A stretch of DNA of 64,000 bases from Bacillus yapensis. GTDB taxonomy: Bacteria > Bacillota > Bacilli > Bacillales > Cytobacillaceae. The stretch spans positions 62,001 to 126,000 of the forward strand of contig NZ_SUND01000010.1 of the NCBI RefSeq assembly GCF_005280205.1, in the 5' to 3' direction. The position numbers and the translations under genes were made by a program. Below, in pieces: positions 19,377 through 29,323 of the stretch. Below the pieces are notes generated by a model. That model had not been told where the DNA came from and made no database searches. It saw only the letters and a list, made by a program, of their open reading frames with translations. Each line of letters opens with the position of its first letter. Position 1 is the first letter of the stretch.

Positions 19377-20147
19377 ATGCATCGTGGAAAAGGTATGAAG
19401 TTTGTTGGCGACTCACGTGTCCCAGCTTCAGGACGTAAACCAAATATTCCGAAAGATTATTCGGAATACCCTGGTAAAACAGAAGCTTTTTGGCCGAACT
19501 TTCTTTTAAAGGAATGGCTAATTGGAGCTGTTTTTCTTGTAGGGTTTTTATGTTTAACTGCTGCTCATCCATCTCCGCTTGAAAAAATTGCGGATCCTAG
19601 TGATACAGCTTATATTCCATTACCTGACTGGTATTTCTTATTCTTATATCAATTATTGAAATATTCTTATGCATCAGGTCCATATAATATCATTGGGGCT
19701 CTTGTAATTCCTGGACTTGCGTTTGGTGCCTTATTATTGGCTCCATTTATTGATAGAGGACCAGAGCGCCGTCCATCCAAGCGTCCATTAGCAACAGGAT
19801 TTATGCTTCTTGCTTTAGCAGGAATCACTTTTCTAACATGGGAATCAGTTGCCCATCACGATTGGGAAGCTGCTAAGGAACAAGGTAAGATTGTTGCTGA
19901 AGCAGAAATTGATAAGGAATCTGATGGTTATAAAATATTTGAAACAAATGGCTGTACGAGCTGTCACGGAGGAGATCTCCAAGGTGGAGCAGGTTCACCG
20001 GCTCTTGTGGATAATGGTTTAACACCAGAAGAAATCTCTGACATTGCTAAGAACGGTAGAGGCGCAATGCCTGCTGGTATGTTCAAAGGCACAGATGAAG
20101 AGCTAAAGGTATTAGCAGATTTCATTTCAAGTATTAAGAGTGAATAA
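19377..20147 (+). CDS. qcrC: Menaquinol:cytochrome c reductase subunit IV-cytochrome c fusion
   Basis: QcrC combines a subunit-IV-like membrane part with a C-terminal c-type cytochrome domain, the Bacillus-type bc complex design. Three membrane helices lie at about 48-62, 105-124 and 140-155, the PDWYFLFLYQLL quinone-site segment at 83-94, and the heme-binding CTSCH at residues 193-197 with a probable methionine ligand in GAMPAGMF. Length is 256 residues, as in B. subtilis. The start follows aaaggaggggaatt, 53 bases after qcrB. A terminator closes the operon. Confidence 0.97.
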   Translation: MHRGKGMKFVGDSRVPASGRKPNIPKDYSEYPGKTEAFWPNFLLKEWLIGAVFLVGFLCLTAAHPSPLEKIADPSDTAYIPLPDWYFLFLYQLLKYSYASGPYNIIGALVIPGLAFGALLLAPFIDRGPERRPSKRPLATGFMLLALAGITFLTWESVAHHDWEAAKEQGKIVAEAEIDKESDGYKIFETNGCTSCHGGDLQGGAGSPALVDNGLTPEEISDIAKNGRGAMPAGMFKGTDEELKVLADFISSIKSE

Positions 20148-20151
20148 TGAT

Positions 20152-20182
20152 AAAAGCTGACGAGTAATCGTCGGCTTTTTTT
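20152..20182 (+). terminator. Rho-independent terminator of qcrABC
   Basis: A ten-pair stem (aagctgacga / tcgtcggctt, one G-T pair) with loop gtaa, followed by seven T. Confidence 0.9.
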
Positions 20183-20249
20183 ATACGAGCCAAAGAGTGA
20201 TATGTGTTAATCTTAGAGAAGTTATGTGAATGACAATTAAGAGGTGAAG

Positions 20250-20846
20250 ATGTTGAAATGGATTTACTCAATTTTAGGTAATCGCTCGGTACTATACCTG
20301 CTACTATTGGTCAATTTCTTTGGTACAGCCTACGGATATTACTGGTATAAATATCAGTTAGCCGATACGCCGACGAAATTTTTGGCTTTTGTACCGGATA
20401 GCCCAACTGCGAGTCTTTTTTTCTTATTTGTATTAGTAGCGTTTTTGATTGGGAAGAATTGGCCGTTATTTGAAGCGCTTGCCATAGTTACCCTCGTGAA
20501 GTATGGAATCTGGGCAGTCGTCATGAATCTATTGGTGTTCATCGTTTCAGGTGAACTAGACGGCATTGGGTTAATGCTGATGGTATCTCATGGGGCAATG
20601 GCTGTACAGGGTGTGCTCTATTCACCTTTTTATCGATTTAAGCTTTGGCATTTAGTCGTAACTGCAATTTGGACCTTACATAATGATGTGATTGATTACG
20701 TATTTTTCATGCTTCCAAGGTATCATATGCTCGATGCTTATATCCCTCAAATAGGGTATTTTACATTTTGGTTAAGCATGGCATCCATTGGAGTGGCGTA
20801 TTATTTTGTCTTGCGGAAAAATAGGTTTTCACTTTCGATAAGATAA
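20250..20846 (+). CDS. ypjA: DUF1405 membrane protein YpjA
   Basis: YpjA is a polytopic membrane protein of unknown function (DUF1405). The 198-residue product shows about six hydrophobic segments and the conserved TPTKFLAFVPDSP region, plus HGAMAVQGVLYSPFY and LHNDVIDY, typical of the family. ATG 20250 follows gaggtga at rather short spacing; the adjacent in-frame TTG at 20253 has better spacing and could be the true start. The position directly downstream of qcrABC is conserved in Bacillaceae, but its own leader and the terminator argue for separate transcription. Confidence 0.88.
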   Translation: MLKWIYSILGNRSVLYLLLLVNFFGTAYGYYWYKYQLADTPTKFLAFVPDSPTASLFFLFVLVAFLIGKNWPLFEALAIVTLVKYGIWAVVMNLLVFIVSGELDGIGLMLMVSHGAMAVQGVLYSPFYRFKLWHLVVTAIWTLHNDVIDYVFFMLPRYHMLDAYIPQIGYFTFWLSMASIGVAYYFVLRKNRFSLSIR

Positions 20847-20950
20847 TCTTACTACAATTAGCCTAGAAACTAATATTAGAAGCTCATCTTTTTGGTCTAA
20901 CCTTGTCCACCTTTTCATACGATTTAATAGTAATATGAGGGGGGACAAGA

Positions 20951-21739
20951 ATGAAATTCAAAGTAGCACTATTTATAATCATCATACTAATTCTAGCACC
21001 AGTAACGATTCACGCTAATCATCATATATCCTCAATAGAGAAGCTTGATCAAATATCTGATGAAGCATTACGAATGGTTAAATCCTCGCGCTACGAGGAT
21101 GCTAAGAAGCTGTTAGAGTATTTTTCGAATGAGTTTTTCACGTACACGATGGAAAACGACGTTTTCTCCATAGATGAAAAGCGAATCGTTACCATTGCTC
21201 AAAATGAGGCTATTGAAGCAATGGGAGACGGGAGTATGAATCATGATGAACGGATAAATAGGGTGACGAAGTTTCGGCTTGCAATAGATGCCATTACATC
21301 CTCGAACCAACCACTTTGGACTCAAATGGAGGACCCTATGATGACGGTGCTTGGTGGCATGAAGGAAGCTGCCTTACAGGGAGAAAATGAACAATTTCAT
21401 GCTCATTTAAATTCCTTTCTATCTCTTTATGAAGTCATCTATCCGAGCATAAAAATAGATGCGCCCATTCAAAGGGTTCAAAACATCGATGCCCGAATCA
21501 ATTTCATTGATGAATATCGCGCAAAGATACTGAGTGATGATAAAAGCAGGCAAGAAATAGAAGTTTTGGAGGCAGACTTGAAAGCTCTTTTTGATGATAT
21601 GTCAGAGGATGAGGCAGACCCTTCACTTTGGTGGGTAATCATTACGACTGGAAGTATTATCATTGTTACATTATCCTATGTAGGCTGGAGAAAGTATAAA
21701 GGTGAAAAAGAACGGGAAAGAGCGAAAAAGAGAATGTAG
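20951..21739 (+). CDS. ypjB: Sporulation protein YpjB
   Basis: This 262-residue protein matches the YpjB sporulation family in size, topology and place. A signal peptide covers residues 1-22 (a long Ile/Leu/Val core ending at THANHH), a helical extracytoplasmic domain follows, and a single C-terminal anchor (WWVIITTGSIIIVTLSYVGW) ends in a very basic tail. A strong gaggggggac site precedes the ATG. A CATACGAT sequence upstream near 20919 resembles a sigma-E -10 box, but no good -35 partner is seen. Biochemical role is not known. Confidence 0.85.
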   Translation: MKFKVALFIIIILILAPVTIHANHHISSIEKLDQISDEALRMVKSSRYEDAKKLLEYFSNEFFTYTMENDVFSIDEKRIVTIAQNEAIEAMGDGSMNHDERINRVTKFRLAIDAITSSNQPLWTQMEDPMMTVLGGMKEAALQGENEQFHAHLNSFLSLYEVIYPSIKIDAPIQRVQNIDARINFIDEYRAKILSDDKSRQEIEVLEADLKALFDDMSEDEADPSLWWVIITTGSIIIVTLSYVGWRKYKGEKERERAKKRM

Positions 21740-21849
21740 GCTAAACCTAGCGAAAAATGATTAAACCGACAAGTACTCTTTAATTGACTCCTTAAATAAC
21801 TATCCTTAGAATAAAAGTAACAACATGTAATTGGAGGAATGAATAATAA

Positions 21850-22527
21850 ATGGGATTCATCATCTATTTTGCTCTGATTGTGCTCATACCAATATGGGCT
21901 CAAGTTAAAGTGAAAAGTGCATATACAAAATATTCACGAGTAGCTTCTTCTTCACATATGAGAGGTGCTGAGGTAGCTAGAAGAATTCTTGACAGTAATG
22001 GTTTATATAATGTAGAAGTTGTAGAAACAAGAGGACGCTTAACCGACCATTATGATCCACGTTCGAAAACGGTTCGCCTATCTTCGGAAAACTATCATGG
22101 ACATTCTGTAGCGGCAGTAGCAATCGCAGCCCATGAGGTTGGCCATGCAATTCAAGACCAGCAGGATTATGCTGCATTGCGCATCCGCCATGCATTAGTT
22201 CCTGTAGCGAATATTGGTTCAAATTTTTCCTGGGTACTGATTATGATAGGGATATTTGCTCAATTGTCTGGAATGTTATTATTAGGGATAATTTTCATGG
22301 CTGCAGCAGTACTATTTCAGCTTGTTACACTCCCAGTGGAATTCAATGCTTCAAACCGCGCAATGGATCAAGTAGTCTCTCTTGGAATCATTCGTAATGA
22401 GGAAGAAAGAGAAACAAAGAAAGTCCTTAACGCAGCAGCATTAACCTATGTAGCGGCAGCAGCTGTAGCGGTATTAGAATTAGTTCGTTTAGTCTTAATT
22501 TATACGGGAATGCAAAGAGAAGATTAA
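21850..22527 (+). CDS. Membrane zinc metallopeptidase (YugP family)
   Basis: The protein belongs to the Zn_peptidase_2/YugP family. It has an N-terminal membrane helix, the zinc motif HEVGH at residues 95-99 (followed by AIQDQQDYAALRIR), a glutamate further on in PVEFNASNRA that probably gives the third ligand, and membrane helices around 118-155 and 195-216. Length 225 residues is normal. The substrate is unknown for the family. The B. subtilis paralogue yugP is at another locus, so its position between ypjB and ypjC is a difference in layout. An aattggagg site precedes the start. Confidence 0.92.
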   Translation: MGFIIYFALIVLIPIWAQVKVKSAYTKYSRVASSSHMRGAEVARRILDSNGLYNVEVVETRGRLTDHYDPRSKTVRLSSENYHGHSVAAVAIAAHEVGHAIQDQQDYAALRIRHALVPVANIGSNFSWVLIMIGIFAQLSGMLLLGIIFMAAAVLFQLVTLPVEFNASNRAMDQVVSLGIIRNEEERETKKVLNAAALTYVAAAAVAVLELVRLVLIYTGMQRED

Positions 22528-22566
22528 AAAGACAGCCGCTGGCCATTGGCCATCGGCTGTCTTTTA
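22528..22566. terminator. Bidirectional terminator between convergent genes
   Basis: A strong stem (aaagacagccg with cggctgtcttt) flanked by A-run and T-run lies between the zinc peptidase gene (plus) and ypjC (minus) and can serve both. Confidence 0.85.
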
Positions 22567-22597
22567 TCGTTCGCTGTTGTCGATTGTGAAAAGAGCC

Positions 22598-23470
22598 TTA
22601 TCGTTCAATTGGTTTTTTATTTTCATCTAATGTAAAACCTTCCCCGAGCACGTCATGTACAACACTTACTGAAACAAAGGCGTGTGGATCAACAGACGTG
22701 ACAAGGTTTTTTAAACGGACAATTTCATTTCTACCAACAACGCAGTAGAGCACATTTTTTTCTTGTTTCGTAAAAGAGCCGTGTCCCTTTAACGCTGTAA
22801 CTCCTCGGTCCATTTCCTTCATGATTTTTTCAGAGATTTCATCGTTCATATCAGAAATAATCATTGCCCCTCTAGCCGAATAGGCTCCTTCTTGCATAAA
22901 ATCGATTACCCGTGCGGCAACAAATACTGCAACGATCGTGTACATCGCTTCACGATAGTCGAGATATAAAATGAGTGATAGTGTGATTACGACTGCATCA
23001 AACATAAACATTGCTTTTCCCATACTATAGCCTAGATATTTTTGGGCTAGCTTAGCAATGATATCGACGCCTCCGGTCGTACCCCCAGCACGGAAAATGA
23101 TCCCCAAACCAATCCCGATAAAAACACCTGCAAAAAGAGCAGCGAGTGCTAAATCGTCATTTAGCGGAATGTTAAATCGATAGCGTTGGAATATCCAAAG
23201 AAAGACGGAAACGCTGATTGTACCAATGAGTGTATACAAAAACACATTTCTCCCTAAGAGCTTCCACCCGATTATAAAGACGGGAATATTAAGGATAAGG
23301 TTGGTGTATGATGGATCTAGATCAAAGAGGAAATAGAGGAGTAGTGTGATCCCTGTAAATCCTCCCTCTGCAAGATTGTTTTGCATATTAAAATGAACGA
23401 TTCCAAACGAAAATATAGCTGATCCAAGCAATATCAATAAAATACTTTTTATCTTAAGTCCAAAGAGCAT
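22598..23470 (-). CDS. ypjC: YitT family membrane protein YpjC
   Basis: A 290-residue membrane protein of the YitT/DUF161 family with five to six N-terminal helices and a C-terminal cytoplasmic DUF2179 domain (from about residue 205, containing ISEKIMKEMDRGVTALKGHGSFTK). The glycine-rich RAGGTTGGVDIIAKL motif is characteristic. Transport or signalling function is not established for the family. It is the only minus-strand gene in the first 40 kb and is transcribed divergently from ypjD, as expected from the position of ypjC and ypjD in B. subtilis. Confidence 0.9.
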   Translation of the reverse strand: MLFGLKIKSILLILLGSAIFSFGIVHFNMQNNLAEGGFTGITLLLYFLFDLDPSYTNLILNIPVFIIGWKLLGRNVFLYTLIGTISVSVFLWIFQRYRFNIPLNDDLALAALFAGVFIGIGLGIIFRAGGTTGGVDIIAKLAQKYLGYSMGKAMFMFDAVVITLSLILYLDYREAMYTIVAVFVAARVIDFMQEGAYSARGAMIISDMNDEISEKIMKEMDRGVTALKGHGSFTKQEKNVLYCVVGRNEIVRLKNLVTSVDPHAFVSVSVVHDVLGEGFTLDENKKPIER

Positions 23471-23631
23471 TGATGATGGTCCTCTCTTTCTATTCCTTAA
23501 CTCTCTAAAACGCTTTAATTATAAGGGAAGTAAATTCCGATGGCAAGAAATGCCTAGAGAAATAATATTTGTAATAACTCTATTTATTAACTAAAATTAC
23601 TATATTGAGCTTTTTAAGAGAGGTGTAACTC

Positions 23632-23967
23632 ATGGAAAAGGACAAGACAGTCAAGGAGCTTCAAGCAGAAGTTCATGCATATATTAGTCAATTTAAAGAA
23701 GGATACTTCAGTCCACTTGCCATGATGGCGAGATTGACGGAAGAATTAGGTGAATTGGCTCGGGAAGTAAACCATTATTATGGAGAAAAGCCCAAAAAGG
23801 CAACCGAGGATGAAAAAACGATTGAAGAAGAACTAGGAGATGTGCTTTTTGTCATCACTTGCTTGGCTAATTCTTTAGACATTGATTTAGAAGAAGCGCA
23901 TAATCGAGTTATGAAAAAATTTAACACGAGAGACAAAGATCGTTGGACAAGGATTGAAGAGGAGTGA
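23632..23967 (+). CDS. ypjD: MazG-like nucleotide pyrophosphohydrolase YpjD
   Basis: This 111-residue protein is a MazG-type all-alpha NTP pyrophosphohydrolase, probably hydrolysing non-canonical or excess NTPs to monophosphates. The metal-binding signature is visible as [15 protein letters not shown] and, further on, [22 protein letters not shown] good agaggtg site precedes the ATG. Its stop codon overlaps the ribosome site of dapB, so it heads the ypjD-dapB-mgsA-bshB1-bshA-cca-birA series. Confidence 0.93.
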   Translation: MEKDKTVKELQAEVHAYISQFKEGYFSPLAMMARLTEELGELAREVNHYYGEKPKKATEDEKTIEEELGDVLFVITCLANSLDIDLEEAHNRVMKKFNTRDKDRWTRIEEE

Positions 23968-23972
23968 TTGAA

Positions 23973-24773
23973 ATGACACAGGTAAAAGTCATTATTGCAG
24001 GACCAAGAGGAAGAATGGGAAAAGAAGCAGTACAGCTAGTGCAGAGTACGGAAAACTATGAACTTGTAGCAGCAATCGATTATAAGCATGATGGAAAAGA
24101 ATTACACGACATAGAAGGTTTTGAAACTATACATATTCCGGTTTACGGCGAAATTGAAAAATGTCTTGCGGAGATAAAGGCGGATGTTCTAATCGATCTA
24201 ACGACTCCAGAAATGGGCATGCACCATACAAAAACAGCAATGCTACATGGAGTTCGTCCAGTAGTAGGAACAACGGGGTTTACACAAGAAAATTTACTAG
24301 AGCTTGAGAGACTTTGTCAGGAAAAAGAAATTGGTTGTATTATTGCTCCAAATTTCGCGATTGGGGCCGTTTTGATGATGAAATTTGCTCAATTAGCAGG
24401 CAAATATTTTAACGATGTGGAAATCATCGAGTTACACCATGATCAAAAGTTAGATGCTCCGTCTGGTACTGCAGTGAAAACTGCGCAAATGATTGCCGAA
24501 GTAAGAGAGCAGAAAAAGCAAGGACATCCGAATGAAAAAGAAACAATTGCTGGTGCTAGAGGAGCCGATTTCGATGGCATGCACATTCATTCTGTTCGTC
24601 TCCCTGGACTTATCGCTCATCAACAAGTAATGTTTGGTTCAGAAGGCCAAACGTTAACGATTCGCCACGATTCATATAATCGTGCTTCATTTATGTCAGG
24701 TGTGAAGCTAGCAGTTGATACTGTTATGAACATTGATTCGTTTGTATACGGATTAGAAAATATTATTGACTAA
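23973..24773 (+). CDS. dapB: 4-Hydroxy-tetrahydrodipicolinate reductase
   Basis: DapB reduces the dihydrodipicolinate precursor on the path to lysine, diaminopimelate and (through the same branch) spore dipicolinate. The NAD(P)-binding loop [10 protein letters not shown] lies near residues 9-18, the catalytic [15 protein letters not shown] motif is intact, and the length (266 residues) is normal. ATG 23973 is chosen because gaggagtg precedes it at proper distance; GTG 23964 overlaps that site. Confidence 0.97.
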   Translation: MTQVKVIIAGPRGRMGKEAVQLVQSTENYELVAAIDYKHDGKELHDIEGFETIHIPVYGEIEKCLAEIKADVLIDLTTPEMGMHHTKTAMLHGVRPVVGTTGFTQENLLELERLCQEKEIGCIIAPNFAIGAVLMMKFAQLAGKYFNDVEIIELHHDQKLDAPSGTAVKTAQMIAEVREQKKQGHPNEKETIAGARGADFDGMHIHSVRLPGLIAHQQVMFGSEGQTLTIRHDSYNRASFMSGVKLAVDTVMNIDSFVYGLENIID

Positions 24774-24858
24774 GGTTCTTTTAGTATTACTAAATACAAA
24801 TGTTGCAACTAGATTTTTACAAATAGATAAAATCTGAAGTTGAATTGAGGGGATACCG

Positions 24859-25281
24859 ATGAAAATCGCATTAATCGCTCACGACAAGAAAAAAGACGAC
24901 ATGGTTCGTTTTGCAACAGCTTATGAGGAAATCTTAAAAGAGCATGAGTTATATGGTACAGGAACAACCGGAACGAGAATTATGGAAGCAACAAGGTTAA
25001 AAGTGCACCGATTTCAATCAGGTCCACTTGGTGGAGATCAAGAAATTGGAGCAATGATTGCAAAAAATCAAATGGATATCGTGCTTTTCTTTCGCGATCC
25101 TTTAACAGCACAGCCGCATGAGCCAGATGTTTCCGCTTTAATTCGCTTATGTGATGTCTACTTAGTTCCGCTTGCAACAAATATGGGAACTGCAGAGGTT
25201 ATCATAAAAGGATTAGAACGTGGAGATTTAGCATGGCGAGAAGTCATTGAAAAACGTAATGGAGAACAAAATGGAAATTAA
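24859..25281 (+). CDS. mgsA: Methylglyoxal synthase
   Basis: MgsA converts dihydroxyacetone phosphate to methylglyoxal and phosphate, a bypass used when phosphate is low or sugar phosphates pile up. The 140-residue product has the GTGTTGTR phosphate-binding loop, the [15 protein letters not shown] active-site motif with the catalytic aspartate, and LATNMGTAE. Bacillithiol genes follow at once and the bshB1 start overlaps its end; bacillithiol detoxifies methylglyoxal, so the arrangement makes functional sense. Confidence 0.98.
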   Translation: MKIALIAHDKKKDDMVRFATAYEEILKEHELYGTGTTGTRIMEATRLKVHRFQSGPLGGDQEIGAMIAKNQMDIVLFFRDPLTAQPHEPDVSALIRLCDVYLVPLATNMGTAEVIIKGLERGDLAWREVIEKRNGEQNGN

Positions 25282-25981
25282 TCATTTAGATATTTTAGCA
25301 TTTGGAGCCCATGCCGATGATGTGGAAATTGGCATGGGGGGCACAATTGCAAAATATGCAAGCCAAGGGAAAAGAATAGGGATATGCGACTTGACTCGAG
25401 CGGAGCTTTCTTCAAATGGGACTGTTGATACAAGATCAAAAGAAGCTAAAGCTGCTGCTGATATCATTGGAGTTCAAGTTCGGGAAAACTTACATCTCCC
25501 AGATCGTGGGTTATACATAACGGAAGATTCGATTAAGCAAGTAGCTGATGTTATTCGTAAATATCGACCTAAGATTATTTTTACACCGTATTCTGTCGAC
25601 CGACATCCGGACCATGGAAACTGTACGAAAATAGTAGAAGAAGCCTTTTTTTCAGCGGGCATTCGAAAATTTGAAACGAATGAAGATTTTCCTCCATATC
25701 GTCCAAGTCAAATCTTTTACTATATGATTAACGGGTTTCATAAACCGGACTTTGTCGTTGAAATTTCAGAATATATGGATCAAAAAATTGCGTCCTTAAA
25801 TGCCTATGAAAGTCAGTTTCTAAAAACAGATAATAGTTTTGATACACCATTGGTGAATGGATATATAGATTCTGTTAAGGCAAGGGAGAAGCTTTTTGGA
25901 AAAGAAGTTGGCGTCAAATACGCAGAAGGATTTAAGGTGAAAGCACCGATTATTCTTAATAAGGATTTACTAGGAGAATAA
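25271..25981 (+). CDS. bshB1: Bacillithiol biosynthesis deacetylase BshB1
   Basis: BshB1 is a zinc-dependent LmbE/PIG-L family deacetylase that removes the acetyl group from GlcNAc-malate in bacillithiol synthesis. The zinc motif AHADDVEIG lies near the N terminus and RHPDHGN further on, both intact. ATG 25271 has ggag at right spacing and gives 236 residues, the family length; upstream in-frame starts at 25247 and 25259 lie in mgsA without a good site. It overlaps mgsA by 11 bases and is followed two bases later by bshA. Confidence 0.95.
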   Translation: MEINHLDILAFGAHADDVEIGMGGTIAKYASQGKRIGICDLTRAELSSNGTVDTRSKEAKAAADIIGVQVRENLHLPDRGLYITEDSIKQVADVIRKYRPKIIFTPYSVDRHPDHGNCTKIVEEAFFSAGIRKFETNEDFPPYRPSQIFYYMINGFHKPDFVVEISEYMDQKIASLNAYESQFLKTDNSFDTPLVNGYIDSVKAREKLFGKEVGVKYAEGFKVKAPIILNKDLLGE

Positions 25982-25983
25982 GA

Positions 25984-27123
25984 ATGACGAAAAAATTAAG
26001 AATAGGCATTACTTGCTATCCAACTGTTGGCGGCTCTGGAGTTGTTGCGACTGAGCTTGGAAAATTGTTGGCCGAAAAAGGGCATGAGATTCATTTTATT
26101 TCATCAGGTCTGCCGTTTCGATTAAGAAAAATGTATCATAATATTTACTATCATCAGGTTGAAGTAAACCAGTATTCGGTCTTTCAATACCCTCCCTATG
26201 ATATTGCATTAGCTAGTAAAATGGCTGAGGTTATTCAGCGAGAGAATCTCGATTTATTGCATGTTCATTATGCCATTCCTCATGCTGTATGTGCGATTTT
26301 GGCGAAGCAAATGAGTGGACGGGATGTAAAAATCGTTACAACGCTTCATGGTACGGATATTACTGTTTTAGGCTATGACTTAACATTGACCGATGCCATT
26401 CGATTTGGAATCGAGAAATCGGATACAGTTACTGCCGTATCCCATTCTCTTATTAATCAAACCTATGAATTAATCAACCCTGATAAAACGATTGTTCCAG
26501 TATACAATTTTATCGATGAAAGAGTATACAAACGCCAAGAAGCGACCCATTTGAAAGAGGAGTTTGGTATTAAGCCAAATGAGAAGGTGTTGATTCATGT
26601 CAGTAACTTCCGTGCAGTCAAAAGGGTTCCTGATGTCGTTAAGGCCTTTAACCAAGTTGCTCAGAAAATTGATGCGAAGCTCTTATTAATTGGAGATGGC
26701 CCTGAAATAACGGTAGTTTCAAAGCTTGTGGATCAGCTCAATTTACGTGACAAGGTACTTTTTTTAGGGAAGCAGGATAATCTTGAGGAACTGTATTCTA
26801 TTAGTGACCTCATGCTTCTTCTATCTGAGAAAGAGAGCTTTGGTTTAGTAGCGTTAGAAGGGATGGCCTGCGGTGTGCCATGTATTGGAACGAATATCGG
26901 TGGGTTGCCTGAAGTTATTACCGATGGAGTAAATGGGTATATTTGTGAATTAGGGAACGTAGACGAAATCTCAAGGAAAGCATTAGATATCTTAACAGAT
27001 GCTAAGCTTCATAAGCATTTTTCAGAGCAGTCTCTAAGTGTCGTAAACGAGAAGTTTAGAGGAGAAATCATTGTCGAGCAGTATGAAGCGCTCTATTATG
27101 AACTATTTAATAAAGGTGAATAA
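25984..27123 (+). CDS. bshA: N-acetyl-alpha-D-glucosaminyl L-malate synthase BshA
   Basis: BshA is the GT4-family glycosyltransferase joining GlcNAc (from UDP-GlcNAc) to L-malate, the first step of bacillithiol synthesis. The N-terminal [19 protein letters not shown] and the C-terminal EX7E donor-binding motif [14 protein letters not shown] are plain. Length is 379 residues. The gene follows bshB1 by two bases with a taggag site, and cca starts one base after its stop, indicating one transcript. Confidence 0.96.
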   Translation: MTKKLRIGITCYPTVGGSGVVATELGKLLAEKGHEIHFISSGLPFRLRKMYHNIYYHQVEVNQYSVFQYPPYDIALASKMAEVIQRENLDLLHVHYAIPHAVCAILAKQMSGRDVKIVTTLHGTDITVLGYDLTLTDAIRFGIEKSDTVTAVSHSLINQTYELINPDKTIVPVYNFIDERVYKRQEATHLKEEFGIKPNEKVLIHVSNFRAVKRVPDVVKAFNQVAQKIDAKLLLIGDGPEITVVSKLVDQLNLRDKVLFLGKQDNLEELYSISDLMLLLSEKESFGLVALEGMACGVPCIGTNIGGLPEVITDGVNGYICELGNVDEISRKALDILTDAKLHKHFSEQSLSVVNEKFRGEIIVEQYEALYYELFNKGE

Positions 27124-27124
27124 C

Positions 27125-28327
27125 ATGAAATATCCTTTCGAAAAGGCATTGCCCATTTTAGAAGAAATAGAGAAAGCTGGTTATGAGGCTTATTTTGTTG
27201 GTGGGTCGGTTCGAGATCTTCTTTTAAATCGAGAAATCGGCGATGTTGATATTGCCACTTCTGCCACACCTGAAGAAATTAAAGGGATTTTTTCTAAAAC
27301 CGTAGATGTTGGAATTGCTCATGGAACTGTAGTCGTTCTCTATCAAGGAGAATCCTATGAAGTTACGACATTTAGAAGTGAATCGGAATACGATGATTTT
27401 AGAAGACCGAATGATGTGACGTTTATTCGTTCATTAGAGGAAGACTTAAGACGTAGAGACTTCACAATGAATGCGATGGCGATGAATAAAGACGGAGAAA
27501 TCATTGACCCATTTGACGGACGTGCTGCTCTGCAAAACAAGGTGATCAAAACAGTTGGTGATGCCAGTGAAAGATTTCATGAAGATGCATTAAGGATGAT
27601 GAGGGCTGTTCGTTTTGTGAGCCAGCTGTCCTTTGCGATTGATTCTGAGACTTTTCAAGCCTTAAAAGAACATGGGAAGTTGTTAAGCTTTATCGCAGTT
27701 GAAAGAATCACGACTGAATTTGAAAAGCTCCTTATGGGACAAGATTATCAACAAGCAATTCGGCTATTGATAGAAACGGGTATGTATCAGTATTTGCCTG
27801 GGTTAACTAGTTATAAGGAAGAGTTACATGCTTTTCAGCAGCTTCAACTCGATCGAAGCTTTACGATTGAAGAGCATTGGGTAATACTGCTCTACCATTT
27901 CAACCTTCCTCCAACTGAGGTTGAATCTTTTATGAGAGGCTGGAAACAGCCTGTTAAAAAAATTCGAAGTGTGCAAAAGGGACTTTCTTGTCTTTATAAG
28001 AGAATGAATAGCGGCTGGGGAATAGAAGAACTTTATCGAGCCCAAATTGAACTAGCTGTAAGTACGGAAAAGCTCTTCAATGTTCTCATGAAAAAAGATA
28101 AGGATTATGGAATAAAGCAATTAGAGGAACAATGGCAAGCTTTGCCGATAAAAGAGAGAAGTGAGTTAGCTGTTACCGGACAGGATTTAATGGCATGGTA
28201 TGAGCAAAAGGGTGGACCTTGGATCGAAGAGCGCCTACGACAAATCGAAATTGCCGTAATTAAGAGAGAGATTCGAAATGGAAAAGAATCAATAAGGGAG
28301 TGGCTGTTCGAATGCAATCAACCTTAA
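27125..28327 (+). CDS. cca: tRNA CCA-adding enzyme
   Basis: A class II CCA-adding nucleotidyltransferase that builds or repairs the 3' CCA end of tRNA without a template. The head domain shows GGSVRDLLL and the catalytic DVDIAT; the following LRRRDFTMNAMA and ERFHEDALRMMRAVRF motifs complete the nucleotidyltransferase and neck. Length is 400 residues from ATG 27125, which follows aaaggtg; longer in-frame starts in bshA are not supported. It precedes birA, the conserved Bacillus order. Confidence 0.97.
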   Translation: MKYPFEKALPILEEIEKAGYEAYFVGGSVRDLLLNREIGDVDIATSATPEEIKGIFSKTVDVGIAHGTVVVLYQGESYEVTTFRSESEYDDFRRPNDVTFIRSLEEDLRRRDFTMNAMAMNKDGEIIDPFDGRAALQNKVIKTVGDASERFHEDALRMMRAVRFVSQLSFAIDSETFQALKEHGKLLSFIAVERITTEFEKLLMGQDYQQAIRLLIETGMYQYLPGLTSYKEELHAFQQLQLDRSFTIEEHWVILLYHFNLPPTEVESFMRGWKQPVKKIRSVQKGLSCLYKRMNSGWGIEELYRAQIELAVSTEKLFNVLMKKDKDYGIKQLEEQWQALPIKERSELAVTGQDLMAWYEQKGGPWIEERLRQIEIAVIKREIRNGKESIREWLFECNQP

Positions 28328-29292
28328 GAAAAAAACTGCTTGATGCTTTTACTGAGCATAGAGGTGAATATTTGTCAGGTCAATATTTAGCGGACTTGAT
28401 AGGCTGTTCACGGACAGCAGTATGGAAGCATATCGAGGACTTGCGTCATGAAGGCTTTGAACTAGAAGCGATTCGAAGAAAAGGATACCGGATTGTAAAA
28501 GCTCCCGACCTTGTCACTGCTAATGAAATTCGGTTAGGCTTAAAAACCTCGACCATCGGACAAGAAATCCATTACCATGAAACGGTAGACTCAACACAAA
28601 AAATAGCCCATCGTCTTGGGCTTGAAAATGTTCCAGAGGGTACCGTTGTCATAGCTGATGAGCAAGTCGGTGGAAGAGGCAGAATGAACCGTCCATGGCA
28701 CTCTCCAAAGGGGACAGGTGTATGGATGAGTATTATTCTTCGTCCGAATATTCCTCTTCCAAAAGCTCCACAACTGACGCTGTTAACCGCTGTAGCTGTA
28801 GTGCAAGCAATTGGAGATTGTACGGGGCTAGAGCCGCATATTAAATGGCCAAATGACATTTTAATCAATGGAAAAAAAGTAACCGGAATTTTAACCGAAT
28901 TACAAGCAGAAGCGGATCAAATCCATTCTGTTATTATTGGCATTGGAATCAATGTTAATCAACAAAAGGATGACTATCCTCCAGAGCTTCAATCGATAGC
29001 TACATCACTTGCGATTGAAAAAGATGAGTTCGTTAACCGAGCAGAGCTTGTTCAGGCAGTATTTGCACGTCTTGAAAAACTGTATACACTTTATTTAGAA
29101 AAAGGCTTTTTACCGATCAAGCTTCTATGGGAAAGCTATGCGATAAGCATCGGTAAAAAAATAACGGCACGGACCCTTTCTGGGAACCTAACCGGAAAGG
29201 CGCTTGGAATAACTGATGATGGCGTGCTTATGCTTGAAGATGAGAGCGGTACAATCCATCAAATTTATTCAGCTGATATTGAAATTGGATAG
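28312..29292 (+). CDS. birA: Biotin--protein ligase and biotin operon repressor BirA
   Basis: BirA attaches biotin to carboxylases and represses biotin genes when loaded with biotinyl-AMP. The N-terminal winged helix-turn-helix (GQYLADLIGCSRTAVWKHIE) marks the bifunctional form; the ligase motif GGRGRMNRPWHSPKG and KWPNDIL follow, then the C-terminal SH3-like domain. ATG 28312 has an agggag site at about eight bases; GTG 28300 overlaps it. Length is 326 residues. The start lies within the end of cca. Confidence 0.96.
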   Translation: MQSTLRKKLLDAFTEHRGEYLSGQYLADLIGCSRTAVWKHIEDLRHEGFELEAIRRKGYRIVKAPDLVTANEIRLGLKTSTIGQEIHYHETVDSTQKIAHRLGLENVPEGTVVIADEQVGGRGRMNRPWHSPKGTGVWMSIILRPNIPLPKAPQLTLLTAVAVVQAIGDCTGLEPHIKWPNDILINGKKVTGILTELQAEADQIHSVIIGIGINVNQQKDDYPPELQSIATSLAIEKDEFVNRAELVQAVFARLEKLYTLYLEKGFLPIKLLWESYAISIGKKITARTLSGNLTGKALGITDDGVLMLEDESGTIHQIYSADIEIG

Positions 29293-29309
29293 GAAAAGTC
29301 TTTAAGATT

Positions 29310-29318
29310 TGTTATAAT
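29310..29318 (+). promoter_or_regulatory. Extended -10 promoter element upstream of panB
   Basis: TGtTATAAT is a perfect extended -10 sequence located 18 bases after the birA stop, with no clear -35 box. A transcript from it would have a leader of about 195 bases before panB. Confidence 0.5.
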
Positions 29319-29323
29319 CTTTT

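Noticed and set aside
23500-23520. Possible CcpA cre site upstream of ypjC
   Set aside because: Matches the consensus only with a mismatch in the core and no supporting context.
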